NCBI GenBank assembly: GCA_016169945.1
Contig: JADLSH010000389.1
Location: forward strand, 637,001 to 701,000
Source: Trachythela sp. YZ-2020
Lineage: Eukaryota; Cnidaria; Anthozoa; Malacalcyonacea; Clavulariidae
Reading direction: 5' to 3'
Length of the DNA stretch: 64,000 nucleotides
Positions within the stretch are counted from its first letter, which is position 1, and each line of letters starts with the position of its first letter. The translations under genes were made by a program, and so were the position numbers. Positions 21,708 through 32,741 of the stretch are shown here, piece by piece. The notes under the pieces are model-generated. The model was not told where the DNA came from. It saw only the letters and a program-made list of their open reading frames with translations, and ran no database searches.

Positions 21708-24700
21708 ATCTCTTTACTTGTCGGCGTCCTTCTTTAACCAACCAGGGTCCAAAATAATCGACCGCACTATATGTGAAAGGTGGAGCGGGGTCCAGACGAT
21801 CTTCTGGCAAATCTGCCATTTTCTGCTCTTGCAATGAACCACGATGTTTTCTGCATTTCACGCACTTTGAAATATGACTGGCGACGGCTGATCGTCCACC
21901 GATGATCCAGAATCCAGACGATCTGATGTTATTATGCGTCATACCACGTCCCTGGTGTGCAACTTTCTGATGATAGTGACAGATAATCAATTTAGTCACG
22001 TGGCCCTTCTTTGGGAGGATACATGGATGCTTAACGTTCTCAGGGATACTTGCACGTCTGATTCGGCCACCCACACGCAGAATGCCATCTTTACCAAGGA
22101 ATGGATCTAATTGATAAATCGAACTCGATTTTACCACGGTTTTTCTGACTTGATCGCGAATATCTGTGGTGGAAGGGGTTATGTTCTGTGAATTCTGATG
22201 ACGTAATAAATAAATCTCATCGCTGAATTTATCGTTCTGAATTATCTTGATGATTTCTCTTTCAGCTTCCTGGAGTTCATCGACGTTTACATGCTTGTAA
22301 GACAACTTTTCTTGCTTGGTAGCCTCGACGCCTTCATTCACTAACTGATTCAAATCTTTACTAATGGGACTTGTTTGCCCGTCATCTTCGATTTCTCTCC
22401 GCTCTGGCTTGTTACCATCAGAAACAGACAAACTCTTCTTACGCAGCTGATATATAAGCTTCTTTCTAAGACGAAGACAACCCGCAATAGCTTTCTTGGC
22501 TTGATGCCAATTGGAAAATCCACGCAAACGTTCCTCAATGCTCGCTCGTTCTTTGATCTCAGTAACAAATGTAGAAGTTTTCCTAACTTCGGGATCATCT
22601 GGAGAAACAGCGACTGCGTGGTCAATTACACCATGCTGTGGGTCGAAATTGGTCCAAAGGAAATTGGGTCCATGCCACCACTCTTTCTTATCGATTAAGT
22701 CTTGGGCGTAAAGACCGCGCGAAGCATAATCAGCTGGATTTTCTTTCGACTCTACATATCTCCATTGAGCAGGTGAAGTCAGGTCACGAATCTGTTGAAT
22801 TCTATTTGAGACAAAGACATGAAAACGACGCGCACTGTTGGAAATGTACCCAAGTACGACTTTACTGTCGGACCAGAAGAACTCGTTAACTTTCTCATAC
22901 TCTAACTCCCTCTTCAATAACGCCCCGACTTTCGCCGTCACTAACGCAGCAGTAAGCTCCAGTCGAGGAATGGTTACAAGCTTCAACGGTGCCACTCGAG
23001 ATTTCGCCAACACCAACGAGCAATGAATACGATCCAGGTGATCAACGAGCCTCAAATAGGAACACTGTCCGTAACCATTTTCACTCGCGTCCGAGAAGTT
23101 ATGCAGCTCCACCACTTTGATTTCTCCAAAGTCGACTGGTACATAGCAACGAGGGATACTTAGTTTTGCTAGGAGTACTACGTCATTTCTCCATCTTTCC
23201 CACCTCGACAACATATGACATGGAATCTTGTCATCCCAATTCGCTCCATCTCTACATAACTTTTGAAGGATTCTCTTTCCGATAAGCACGAACGGAGCGA
23301 GGACTCCCAAGGGATCGAACACTGAACTCACTGTTGACAAGATGCCTCTTCTCGTAAGTGGTCGGTCAGCCAATTCAATGCGAAAACGAAGAGTGTCGGA
23401 TTCCACGCACCATTGGACTCCAAGAGCTCTCTCAATCGGAAGGACATCACGAGTTGGATCCAGGTCTTGAATACCTTTCGCGCGTTCTTCGGGGAGAATT
23501 GCTTCAATGACTTCTTTACTGTTCGAGATTATCTTGTGAAGACGAAAGCCTCCTTTTTTGCATAGAGTTTTGGTATTCTGAATTAGATCAATAGCATGGG
23601 TAGGCGAGGAAACGGATTTTAGTCCGTCATCAACATAGAAATTATCTCTCACAAAATCGGCTGCTTGGCTACCACATTCTCTTTCGTAGTCATCTGCAGT
23701 CGTCTTTAGGCCAACGTTGGCGCAACCAGGTGATGACGTCGCTCCAAATAAATGCGCTGTCATTCGGTACTCAATCGGTTCGTTGTTCAAATCACCATCT
23801 TTCCACCAGAGGAAACGAAGAAAGTTTCGATCGTTGACATTCACCATCACTTGGTGGAACATAGCCTCAATATCGCACATGAAAGCAATGTTATCTTGGC
23901 GGAAACGGCAAAGAACACCCAGAAGACTGTTCGTGAGGTCAGGTCCCTGTAAAAGGTTCTGATTCAGGGATTGTCCTTTGTACACAGCACTACAGTCAAA
24001 GACCACTCTTATCTTGTCTGGTTTTCTATGATGGTAGACACCATGGTGCGGTAAATACCAAATTCTGCCGTCGTTCAATTCCATCTCTTCCTGTGGAACA
24101 AGTTCGGCGTAGTTGTCAGCAATGAGTCCTTTCATAAATGTCAAGTAGTCCGTTTGATATTTCTTGTCTCTCAGGAAACGCTGCTTCAGTCTCAGAAGAC
24201 GGTTCAATGCCTGAATCTTGTTATTGATTAGCTTTACTTCATCATCTTTGAAAGGTAGGGGCATTTCGTAATGGCCATCTTCACGTTGGTGGATTCCTTT
24301 TCTGATCTTCTTAATAAACAGCTTATCTTCGTACGAAAGAGGTTGTTCATCTTTCTTTCGTTCACTGAAATCCAACTCGAACATTTGATTAACCACACTC
24401 GGGCTCATGATCTCCTTGACTTGTGTTCTCAAGGCCAAAAGACAAACTCTTCTGTCTCGACCAACATTGGCTTCGTGTGTGATGACTCGATTCACCACAA
24501 CGTAATTTCCCTCGAATTCTTTGTTTACCTTCGGGTCGACAATGCCAATGATTCCCCAACCCAGTGCAGTCCTTTTCGCGTAGGGGTCATCATCATTACC
24601 AGGAATTATCTCTCGGGGTTTGATCGCTCGTGCACAATTTGTACCAATGAGGAGTCCAACCTCCACATCGTTTCGGAATGGCATCAAATATTCAGCAATC

Positions 24701-27252
24701 TTCTCTAAGTGTGACCATTTATGGGCCGATTCGGGTCTGGGAATCTGACCATGTCTGGCTGGGATTAGCTCCCGGGCGTACGTTCCAGGGAGGGTAATTT
24801 CACTCGTTTCGTTAACACCACGAACTGTTAGACCAGTGACCTTTCGACTGATTACAGTTTCTCGTGCCAATACTGTTGAAATCTCGAGTTGAACTTCAGG
24901 ACCATCGACTCCTATTGCGTTCAGGATAGAGTCTTTAACGAAACACGCATCTGACTGTTCATCTAAAAGCGCGTATACCATGATTTTGTGATTAGGGTTA
25001 GTTTCGTGATGCAGCCAAACAGGAACTATTAGCGAATGTGAGATTGGCCCACTGTAAGTGTTCGTTTTGTAAACTTCGATGCAGTTGGAAATGGTTCTAT
25101 TCTCACTCGAACAGTCTTTAGCTTTATTCGGTTCTTGTCCCGACTTCGGAGGATCGTCTTTCGGTCTCATCGTCAATTTCGATCTTGGTCTCTGATTATC
25201 TCCGTGAAGGGAAGTTGGATGTACTTCACTGCAAATCTTGCATGTCTTTCTTACGCGACAGTTACTGTTCATGTGGCCCCATTTCAAGCATCCCCAACAC
25301 AAACGTTTCGAGACGATAAATTCTCTCTTACCATCAATGGGAAGTTTAAGAAATTTCTCACACACGTCTACTTCGTGCGTCCCTTTACAGAATATGCAAA
25401 TTAGCTTCTTGACGTCATCATTCCTTGACTTCATTCGACTTTCCTCAAGATTAGGAGATAAATCTTCTGCTTGCGACACAAAGCTGTTGACACCAACATT
25501 TCTATAACGAGATTGTTTATAGCTCGACTCTTTCTCTTCCTTCTTCTTTGATTCTCCTTTGAGAAAGCATTGAGAGATCATAGGGTTACATGCAATCCGG
25601 GCTTCCTTCTCCAAGAACCGAGAGAATTCCTTGAATGAAGGATAGTTTCCTCCCTCGGTCGTTTGTGGAGTTCCAACTTCATCTTCGTCATCGCTTCGTT
25701 CATTAACGTCTTCTCCAATCCGTCTGTCTACAACACGACCCCATCTGTTCACAAGATAGTTCGGGAGTTTACTAAGCATCTTTCGATTTTCTTCTGGATC
25801 ATTCAAGACGTTCATGAAGTTTATTTTGTCCATCGCTGAGCAACAGTGTTGGAGAAAATCTGAATATCTTCTAAGACCTGGACCATCATTTGGCGTGATC
25901 TTTGGCCAACTCTCAAGCTTCTTTCGATACGCATTCGAGGCGAGGAAGGAATTTCCAAACCTGTTCGCTAGGATTTTCTTGGCTTTCGCGTAGGCCGTTT
26001 CTGTATTCAAGGGTAAGAGACCGCTAACCGCTTCTTTCGCTTCCCCAGATGTGTACTTGCCGAGATAATACAATCTCTCCGATGGTTGTTTTGTTTTTCT
26101 TTCGATTAAGGTTTCGAAAGCCTTGATCCAAATAGGATATTGGAGTAAGTCACCACTGAAGACATCTGGTTGAGGACGTGGAAGTGAATCATAATCTTGT
26201 CGTTGCGTGAGCAGGTCCAACAGCCTTGTTAAAGAATCTCCATTGGTATCGGTATTGTAACCGGCAGAGACACGAGGTGACATATCTCTCCTGTTCGCAG
26301 AAGTGTGGGGTGATTCTTTTGGCGTTTCTGAAAACGATAGAGCTGACGGAGGAGTTGGCAGTATAAAGTTCGGATGTGGGGTTGGTATGGGAGGAGATAA
26401 GGGATTTGAAGCGTTGTCAGGTGTCACTTGATCTTTTGAAACCATGCCTGTAGCTGGAGATGTGCTTAAACCCTTGTTATTGATAGTATGCTGGGATTCC
26501 ACATACTTCTGTACCCGTTCTCGTGAGCTGCCTTCATCTGGTAACTTCGATATGTTCTCGACGTTGAAATCAACGCTGAAATTTGACTCAGCTTTAGCGA
26601 CTGCCTCGATCTCGGCCTCGGTAGCAGCTATCTCCTTAGTGATTTGGAATTGTTTCAGATCGTCTTCTTGCCTTTTTAGGTCAGCCATCTTTTTTATTTC
26701 AGCGTCATGAAATATTAGTTCAGTTTCAAGTCTAGCTTTCCTAGCTAGCATTTCCGACCTCCGACGCAGCGAGGAATTCGATGTCTTCGTCGCTGTCGAT
26801 TTACCAGATGTTTTACTTCGATGAGAGCGTTTAGAAATTGCAGAGCTTCGATCATCCATTAGCTTTGAAATTCTCGTATTCAAACCACTTATAATTGTTT
26901 GATGTATGCAACACCATTGTTCGTATGTATTCGATTGTTCCCCACTAAGTACACCAAAGTTTATTTGCGCGTTCGCTAAGTCATCCATACGCCCAACTAG
27001 CATCGATCTTTCCAGTTGTAATGCGAACACATCGGCTGAATCTGCCATAACTGCTTCGGCTGTATTCGCTTGTTTTCGCCATGCTCTGGATGCCGTTAAA
27101 TAGTCTCGTTGTAAAAGCTGACGTCTGTATTCTTCCCCCTTGAAGGTAGGTATTCTTTCTCGTTGACTTGCACGAATACCGGACTCAAAAGCCGTGTTTT
27201 CTTCAACAACGCCGTCTTCCTCGACTGTGCCTTTCTCAGATCCCTCAGCCAT
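21652..27252 (-). CDS. BEL/Pao Gag-Pol polyprotein (1,866 codons, ends prematurely in integrase)
   Basis: The start is ATG at 27252, just after the leader. Order and approximate residues: a charged Gag N-terminus with a Glu/Lys-rich helix (150-230); DUF1759 Gag region (about 355-500, DVFSGDLLQYPIWIKAF); cysteine clusters CIFCKGTH (620) and CWGCLKWGHMNSNC (654); DUF1758 aspartic protease (about 755, ALLDEQSDACFV); RT (about 1080-1230, VVFDCSAVYKGQ and YVDD at about 1204); RNase H (about 1385-1520, FSDASENGYGQC and SDSKVVLGYIS); integrase zinc region (HYHQKVAHQG and CVKCRKHRG, about 1760-1800) and the first catalytic Asp (VDYFGPW). The protease has Asp-Glu-Gln-Ser instead of Asp-Ser/Thr-Gly. 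The frame leaves the integrase 10-20 residues after KRYGVLFTC. Confidence 0.95.
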   Translation of the reverse strand: MAEGSEKGTVEEDGVVEENTAFESGIRASQRERIPTFKGEEYRRQLLQRDYLTASRAWRKQANTAEAVMADSADVFALQLERSMLVGRMDDLANAQINFGVLSGEQSNTYEQWCCIHQTIISGLNTRISKLMDDRSSAISKRSHRSKTSGKSTATKTSNSSLRRRSEMLARKARLETELIFHDAEIKKMADLKRQEDDLKQFQITKEIAATEAEIEAVAKAESNFSVDFNVENISKLPDEGSSRERVQKYVESQHTINNKGLSTSPATGMVSKDQVTPDNASNPLSPPIPTPHPNFILPTPPSALSFSETPKESPHTSANRRDMSPRVSAGYNTDTNGDSLTRLLDLLTQRQDYDSLPRPQPDVFSGDLLQYPIWIKAFETLIERKTKQPSERLYYLGKYTSGEAKEAVSGLLPLNTETAYAKAKKILANRFGNSFLASNAYRKKLESWPKITPNDGPGLRRYSDFLQHCCSAMDKINFMNVLNDPEENRKMLSKLPNYLVNRWGRVVDRRIGEDVNERSDDEDEVGTPQTTEGGNYPSFKEFSRFLEKEARIACNPMISQCFLKGESKKKEEKESSYKQSRYRNVGVNSFVSQAEDLSPNLEESRMKSRNDDVKKLICIFCKGTHEVDVCEKFLKLPIDGKREFIVSKRLCWGCLKWGHMNSNCRVRKTCKICSEVHPTSLHGDNQRPRSKLTMRPKDDPPKSGQEPNKAKDCSSENRTISNCIEVYKTNTYSGPISHSLIVPVWLHHETNPNHKIMVYALLDEQSDACFVKDSILNAIGVDGPEVQLEISTVLARETVISRKVTGLTVRGVNETSEITLPGTYARELIPARHGQIPRPESAHKWSHLEKIAEYLMPFRNDVEVGLLIGTNCARAIKPREIIPGNDDDPYAKRTALGWGIIGIVDPKVNKEFEGNYVVVNRVITHEANVGRDRRVCLLALRTQVKEIMSPSVVNQMFELDFSERKKDEQPLSYEDKLFIKKIRKGIHQREDGHYEMPLPFKDDEVKLINNKIQALNRLLRLKQRFLRDKKYQTDYLTFMKGLIADNYAELVPQEEMELNDGRIWYLPHHGVYHHRKPDKIRVVFDCSAVYKGQSLNQNLLQGPDLTNSLLGVLCRFRQDNIAFMCDIEAMFHQVMVNVNDRNFLRFLWWKDGDLNNEPIEYRMTAHLFGATSSPGCANVGLKTTADDYERECGSQAADFVRDNFYVDDGLKSVSSPTHAIDLIQNTKTLCKKGGFRLHKIISNSKEVIEAILPEERAKGIQDLDPTRDVLPIERALGVQWCVESDTLRFRIELADRPLTRRGILSTVSSVFDPLGVLAPFVLIGKRILQKLCRDGANWDDKIPCHMLSRWERWRNDVVLLAKLSIPRCYVPVDFGEIKVVELHNFSDASENGYGQCSYLRLVDHLDRIHCSLVLAKSRVAPLKLVTIPRLELTAALVTAKVGALLKRELEYEKVNEFFWSDSKVVLGYISNSARRFHVFVSNRIQQIRDLTSPAQWRYVESKENPADYASRGLYAQDLIDKKEWWHGPNFLWTNFDPQHGVIDHAVAVSPDDPEVRKTSTFVTEIKERASIEERLRGFSNWHQAKKAIAGCLRLRKKLIYQLRKKSLSVSDGNKPERREIEDDGQTSPISKDLNQLVNEGVEATKQEKLSYKHVNVDELQEAEREIIKIIQNDKFSDEIYLLRHQNSQNITPSTTDIRDQVRKTVVKSSSIYQLDPFLGKDGILRVGGRIRRASIPENVKHPCILPKKGHVTKLIICHYHQKVAHQGRGMTHNNIRSSGFWIIGGRSAVASHISKCVKCRKHRGSLQEQKMADLPEDRLDPAPPFTYSAVDYFGPWLVKEGRRQVKRYGVLFTCYSFRDSQQSGY

Positions 27253-27336
27253 GATCAGCTAAACATATACTATTGCCAATTTGACGTCTTTACCACGAAC
27301 AAACGGCCATTCTCTTAAATACGGGAGAGTTTTTAC

Positions 27337-27848
27337 TATAAAGGATCAGACTTTGAACGGCTAAGTTTACTGAACCGTCCCGAACAAACTCGATCAAATA
27401 AACCAACAACAAACGCGAAGACTCTTCGTGGTCTCAAGTTGTATAGCAAACGCAGTATATTTGTCCAAGAAAGTACGTAAAAACTATAACAAAAATAGTT
27501 ACATTCTGAATTACTAAAGTCTAAAATGTACACGATTAGTTAGGCGAAAATTTACATCATTGCTACGCTTATGGTCATCAACAAAGATATCTACAAAAAC
27601 ATCAACGTTCAAACTAGTGAACATATAAAGTCAATAAAGTCATGGTTATACCTCTGTCCCCGTTGATCCTTGTATATAACTCTATGGTGAATTCTCGATT
27701 TAGTATATTCGACAACCTTCTCGCAACGAACGCCTTTTACCTACTAATCGGCGCAATAGAAAATCTACTTAATATTTTTGGGTATATTATTTATTCATGC
27801 ATATATTACAAACTTAATGACTTTCTAATTAGAAACCAATTCTTTACA
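27337..27848 (-). repeat. BEL element 5' LTR
   Basis: On the minus strand it starts TGTAAAGAATTGG and ends CCTTTATA. The leader between it and the gag start (27252) is about 84 bp. A primer-binding site was not assigned with confidence. A short frame inside the LTR is repeated in the other copy and is not a gene. Confidence 0.9.
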
Positions 27849-27852
27849 CTCT

Positions 27853-27981
27853 TACTTACTTACTTACTCACTCACTCACTCACTCACTCACTCACTCACT
27901 CACTCACTCACTCACTCACTCACTCACTCACTCACTCACTCACTCACTCACTCACTCACTCACTCACTCACTCACTCACTC

Positions 27982-28048
<67 letters not shown>
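27853..28048. repeat. Microsatellite (TTAC)n-(TCAC)n-(TTAC)n upstream of LINE copy 1
   Basis: About 195 bp of tetranucleotides: short TTAC, then about 29 TCAC units, then about 16 TTAC units. The repetitive Leu-Thr-His-Ser frame through it is not a gene. LINE copy 1 begins immediately after, at TCTCGGAAATAAG. Confidence 0.95.
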
Positions 28049-28049
<1 letters not shown>

Positions 28050-28995
28050 CTCGGAAATAAGTAAGGAGGAAACAATCTCGGAAACTGCTTGCAAAAAAGG
28101 TAAAATTTTGACGTTATACTCTAGCTTAGTTTCACAGTTTTTGACCATGAAAGTCACTGGACAATCGTTGAAAACACGATCGCTTGTAGTTTTTTAACTG
28201 TATTTTCTTGGACTTTAAAGCACTCCCTTGATTTAAGAATGTTTTCATCCATTTAGATATATAAAATTTCAAGGTATTTTCCGTTTTAATGATATATTTT
28301 ATGTGCACGCTTCGAGATTTCCCGCCATACTGTTTACAGTTTGAAAATATGTTAATATATTAATATATTAATACAATTAGACAACCCGTCTCGTCATCTC
28401 TTAGCGAATAGTCGACATCACCTCCTAGACTAGCAACGCGAACGACGACGGCCAAAACAAACCTCCTATCAATCGTATGAATTCACTTCAGTTTGAAGAA
28501 TTTGAGATAAGAGCTTTTTGGTTTAGAAGATTTCTACTTCAATACTGAGCCATTTTGTTGAGTACCAATTCTCGCGGCTTGAAATGCAGACGTTGAACAC
28601 AAGACGTAAAAATCTGTAGTTTACCGTTGTAAACAGAGCGAGAATGACGTCTAAAACTCCCGTGGGATTTTAATTATTCATTTCTATTCTAAAATACTGC
28701 AAATTTCATTGTATTTATAGCCGTCGTCGTCACGTTGCCGTCTTAAATCAGAAGGTTTTATTAAAATTAAAATACATAACTGACATGGTATCCTTTCACA
28801 CGAGTGCTCTTCCAAGGCCCTGCATGTTAAAAAAAGAATGAAACAATAATTTGACATATATATATATATAGTAAAACAAAATAAAGTACAAACTCGAACT
28901 ACTTCATTAAAACTTTAATTCACTACAAATCTGTTTCGTATGGCAAGCCGAGCCTACACTCATCTAGTAATAGTAATCTAATATGGCGGACGGTC

Positions 28996-30642
28996 ATGCT
29001 CTGCATGGCTCCTCCTGCTATGAGAAGGAACCATCATTCTTCTCAATTAGTGGCTGATAATTTAACAGCGATTGCCGAGGGATCATCACAATGTAATAGT
29101 GATAGTCAGCGAAAAGACGTACTATCCGTAGAGACTTTAGTTGAGGATTTATTTATTCAACTTCAAAATACGGCGAGCGAAACGGTTGTTAGACAACTAA
29201 TCACCAAGTACTCTACAAGATTAACACAGCTAAGGGACAGTGTTCTAAACCTTGCTCGTAACAAGTGGAGTTGGTGTCCAAAGGGTAAATTAATGCGTAG
29301 AATTACAAGAACAGGCGGGACTTCAGCATCAGAAAAACTTGGGCAAGATATTGTTTTACTTGCCAAGTTCTACAAGTCGGGCGAAGCAAGCCAAGAGCTA
29401 AATGAGATATTTCATAAAGACAAAAGCAACGGAACAACGTATGCAGTCGGTCACGAAGCTGATGCAAGTCTATTGGAGCATCCCAGTTTCAAAAGGTTGC
29501 TTAGAACCATGGAAGAAATGGAGGCTAGATTTGTTGAATCGAGTGTTAAGCAAAAATCGGAAATCGATAAATTGATTACGAACATAAGTTTGCAGAATAG
29601 TATAAAGCAAGTCGAAGTTCTTGACGAACACCCGTGTAACTTATCCTACCACTTACCGCTGATTATTAATATTGAAACGACTTGTGGTGCCAACACTGAC
29701 TACTTAGACTCGTCTTCGGAAAATGAATACAAACGCATTGCATGGAAGCACTGCACCTCAGAACAACTTTTAGAGTTTCAGAGAAGATTGAACGTAGCGT
29801 TAGCGGATATAGATGATACTGCCATACATAACCCTAATGACGTAGAAGAATACTATCGCAGAATTTGCTCCAGCATGAAAAACAGTGATCAATGTTTGCC
29901 TCGTGCGAGATTTAAAAAGTTCTTGAAGCCATACTGGAACAATGAACTTAGTGAATTAAAAACCGCTTGTATGGATCTTCATGCGAAATGGATCGCAGAA
30001 GGACGGCCAAGAGGACACCATCATGAGAGCTTTCGAAAGTATAAAGAAGCGAAGCGCCTGTTTCGAAGAGAGCAACGTAGACTCGCGCAAAAGACAGAGG
30101 AGGACGATTTTAAAGAACTTAGTGATGCTTCTGAAATCGACCACGTCAAATTCTGGAAATATGTTCATAGACGTCGAAAGAAGAAAATGCAATCGACAAA
30201 CGTGTTCCACGTTGGCGATGATAAGTCTGTCTCAGAACCAGGAAAGATTGCTGATCTGTGGGCCACATACTATGAAGAACTGTTAACTCCACAGGTAAAT
30301 GCAGATTTTGATAATGGTTTTGAAAAATACATTAATAACGAGGTGAAGAACATAGCAGATAATTCGGTGGATGATTTTGACGATATTCTCCAAGATCCCA
30401 TAACTTCAACAGAAATAGAAAACGTTCTTGCAACATTGCCGAACAACAAAGCACCTGGCGATAACGGAGTAACTTATGAACATTTTAAGTATTCTGGCGG
30501 TATGTTTGTGAGTAAACTAGTAATACTTTATAACAAGATTGTTGAATTTGAGCATATTCCCAAACAATTTAAACTGGGAATTAAGATATCAATACCGAAA
30601 GGAAACCTTCTGCTTCAAAATTTGATGAGTACAGAGGCATAA
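28996..30642 (+). CDS. Chimeric ORF1::ORF2 fusion frame in LINE copy 1 (548 codons)
   Basis: Codons up to SEIDKL (about 29574) match ORF1 of copy 2 (up to about 34270). The next residues, ITNISLQNSIKQ, match ORF2 after its endonuclease (copy 2 at about 35810). The deletion therefore joins the ORF1 N-terminal half in frame to the RT half of ORF2. RT begins (KAPGDNGVTYEHFKYSGG) but the frame stops at 30642, because copy 1 has two G where copy 2 has six (30601-30602 versus 36829-36834). Downstream RT pieces continue at 30645-30995, 31027-31248 (FADDLTLMSR) and 31389-32432. Confidence 0.85.
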   Translation: MLCMAPPAMRRNHHSSQLVADNLTAIAEGSSQCNSDSQRKDVLSVETLVEDLFIQLQNTASETVVRQLITKYSTRLTQLRDSVLNLARNKWSWCPKGKLMRRITRTGGTSASEKLGQDIVLLAKFYKSGEASQELNEIFHKDKSNGTTYAVGHEADASLLEHPSFKRLLRTMEEMEARFVESSVKQKSEIDKLITNISLQNSIKQVEVLDEHPCNLSYHLPLIINIETTCGANTDYLDSSSENEYKRIAWKHCTSEQLLEFQRRLNVALADIDDTAIHNPNDVEEYYRRICSSMKNSDQCLPRARFKKFLKPYWNNELSELKTACMDLHAKWIAEGRPRGHHHESFRKYKEAKRLFRREQRRLAQKTEEDDFKELSDASEIDHVKFWKYVHRRRKKKMQSTNVFHVGDDKSVSEPGKIADLWATYYEELLTPQVNADFDNGFEKYINNEVKNIADNSVDDFDDILQDPITSTEIENVLATLPNNKAPGDNGVTYEHFKYSGGMFVSKLVILYNKIVEFEHIPKQFKLGIKISIPKGNLLLQNLMSTEA

Positions 30643-30644
30643 CT

Positions 30645-32432
30645 TTGCTTTGTTGCTTCAACAAGGTTCTCGAGCGCGTCATGCTTAACAGAATTCAAAG
30701 TAAGCCACGATGTCAACCTCATGGACTACAAGGTGCCTATCAATCTGAACGTGATGCGTTGACAACTTCATTTGTAATCGATGAATCAATTAAACATTGC
30801 TGTGAAGAAAATGACAAATTATTCGCCTGTTTTGTTGATGTCTCTAAAGCCTTCGACAAGTTATGGATAAACGGAATGCTGTTCAAGCTGTATTATAACG
30901 CAAAAATCAAGGGAAAGTGTTGGAGACTCATTAAAACTGGTACTCAAACATGGAGGAATATGTCTTTTACCGTGAATACGTTCCCGTCATTATAGCATCT
31001 TACAAGGCACGCGACAAGGAGGTGTTTTGTCACCATGGTTATTTCTTCTGTTTATAGACGATTTGATCAAGGAACTGGATCATTTATCTGCTGGAATAAT
31101 AATTAACAAATTGTATGTGGGATCCCCAATGTTTGCGGATGATTTAACTTTAATGTCGAGATTAAAAGGAGGACTTGATCGTATGCTCTCTCATTTACAC
31201 GAATATAGCCTTAAATGGAGACTTTCGTTTAACGAAGGAAAACGGTAGTTCTAACATATGGGGAGAAAAGGCGTAAAGGAGAAACAAACAGAAAATGGTT
31301 TATCGGGAATAAAGAAGTTGCAGAGAAAGAAGTTTGGCATAATCTTGGAAAAGTTTGGCACACAGATTCTTCAAGCTTAGTTCCAATTTTGGAGGCGGTT
31401 AAACAGGGCCAGGCAACTGGGATAGGTTTAGCCAATCTGGGTTGCAGGACAAATGGAATAAGTCCAATGGTAGCTGTTAAGTTATGGAAAAGGATTGGCC
31501 TACCGAAACTGTTATATGGATCAGAGCTCTGGAAACTTAATCAAGCGAAGTTGCAAAAACTAGAAAAGGTACAAAATACATTTCTCCGTATTTGTTTGGG
31601 ATTACTGGGAGGAACCTCGGGTTCTGCCGCGCGCGGAATTCTTGGACTCTGGTCTATTCAAGCTGAGATTGACAAACGTAAACTTATGTTCCTCAGACGA
31701 ATGATATGCGCAAGTGAACATATCATTTATCGCAGAGTATTTATATTACGATTAATCAGATGGAAATGGAACCCAGACAAAATGACTGGTTTCATACCGG
31801 ATATCATAAAAATTTTGGAGAAATATGACCTGTGGGAGCATATGGATTCCTTCTTGCAAACTGGGAGTTTCCCTAGCAAGCACCTGTGGAAAACAATAGT
31901 TATTGACAACATAAAACGCCTAGATAATTCATTATGGAAAGGAAAAATCCAGGGTTATAAACAGTTGCGATTATACAATCACGTTATTCGAGAATCAACA
32001 CCCAACGCATGGTTTATTCTAAGTCAGGAAAATTTCGAAATGGCTAATCATGTTTTAACGATTGTCAGGATTCTCTGTGGCTCATTTTATGTAAATGGGG
32101 TGCGGTTTGTCGATGAAGATGAGCCATTTTTCTGCAAGTCTTGTAACCGTGACTGCGTACATCCGGTAAAGCATGGGCTATTGTACTGTCGTGATACAGT
32201 GGTGTCGAGAGAAACATTTTGGAACTGCGCAATGGATTACTTCCCAATAGCATTTGTAAGGGAGCTGAACAGCTTGGATGATGATATGTTTCTGTATGCT
32301 TTATTTGGCAATTTTGAATCGGTGCAGCAGGTGCTCACTGTGGAGTTGATCAAACGTTTTTGTGCCATTGGGGCTGAATTTATCTCAAATGCAGTCAAGA
32401 CTGTTTGCTACATTGAAACATTTTTAGTATAA
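30645..32432 (+). pseudogene. LINE copy 1, rest of ORF2 RT and C-terminal domain in broken frames
   Basis: 30645-30995 holds RT motifs around FVDVSKAFDKLWINGM. 31027-31248 holds SPWLFLLFIDD and the FADD active-site box. 31389-32432 (347 codons) is the thumb and C-terminal domain with a Cys/His cluster (CKSCNRDC...HGLLYC). Small indels between them separate the frames. The stop at 32432 lies about 120 bp before the microsatellite tail. Confidence 0.85.
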
Positions 32433-32556
32433 CTACTTAAATATTTAATTTTTCTTAATTGTAAAAAATACCAAAAATATGGACAATTTTAGAATAGGCA
32501 ATTATTAGTTAAATAATTTTTCTTGTATCTTCAGATATGGAGGCAATAAAGAATTT

Positions 32557-32681
32557 CACTCACTCACTCACTCACTCACTCACTCACTCACTCACTCACT
32601 CACTCACTCACTCACTCACTCACTCACTCACTCACTCACTCACTCACTCACTCACTCACTCACTCACTCACTCACTTACTC

Positions 32682-32740
<59 letters not shown>
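32557..32740. repeat. Microsatellite (TCAC)n(TTAC)n between LINE copies 1 and 2
   Basis: About 34 TCAC units followed by about 12 TTAC units. It starts exactly at the 3' end of copy 1 and ends exactly at the 5' end of copy 2. Confidence 0.95.

Positions 32741-32741
<1 letters not shown>

Larger units (their letters stand above)
20203..27848 (-). mobile_element. Complete BEL/Pao LTR retrotransposon, 7,646 bp, 5-bp target duplication
   Basis: Two 512-bp LTRs (20203-20714 and 27337-27848) bound the element, which reads on the minus strand. They differ at two positions seen (20311/27445 and 20454/27588), about 0.4 percent, so insertion was recent. CTCTT occurs at 20198-20202 and again at 27849-27853, a 5-bp target duplication as expected for BEL/Pao. 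The site is at the junction of the SINE tail and the TTAC/TCAC microsatellite. The long polyprotein frame is intact up to a frameshift in the integrase. Confidence 0.95.
28049..32556 (+). mobile_element. LINE copy 1 (internally deleted, 4.5 kb)
   Basis: It has the same start (TCTCGGAAATAAG) and the same end (AATAAAGAATTTCAC) as copy 2, but lacks about 1.54 kb between ORF1 and mid ORF2. The 5' UTR (28049-28982) is nearly identical to those of copies 2 and 3. A 2-bp loss near 29010 shifts the normal ORF1 start out of frame. The 3' end runs directly into a TCAC/TTAC microsatellite. Confidence 0.9.

Noticed and set aside
27642..28064. Open frame with Leu-Thr-His-Ser repeats (also 32537-32752)
   Set aside because: It is a by-product of the (TCAC)n/(TTAC)n microsatellite and the adjoining LTR, with no real protein features.
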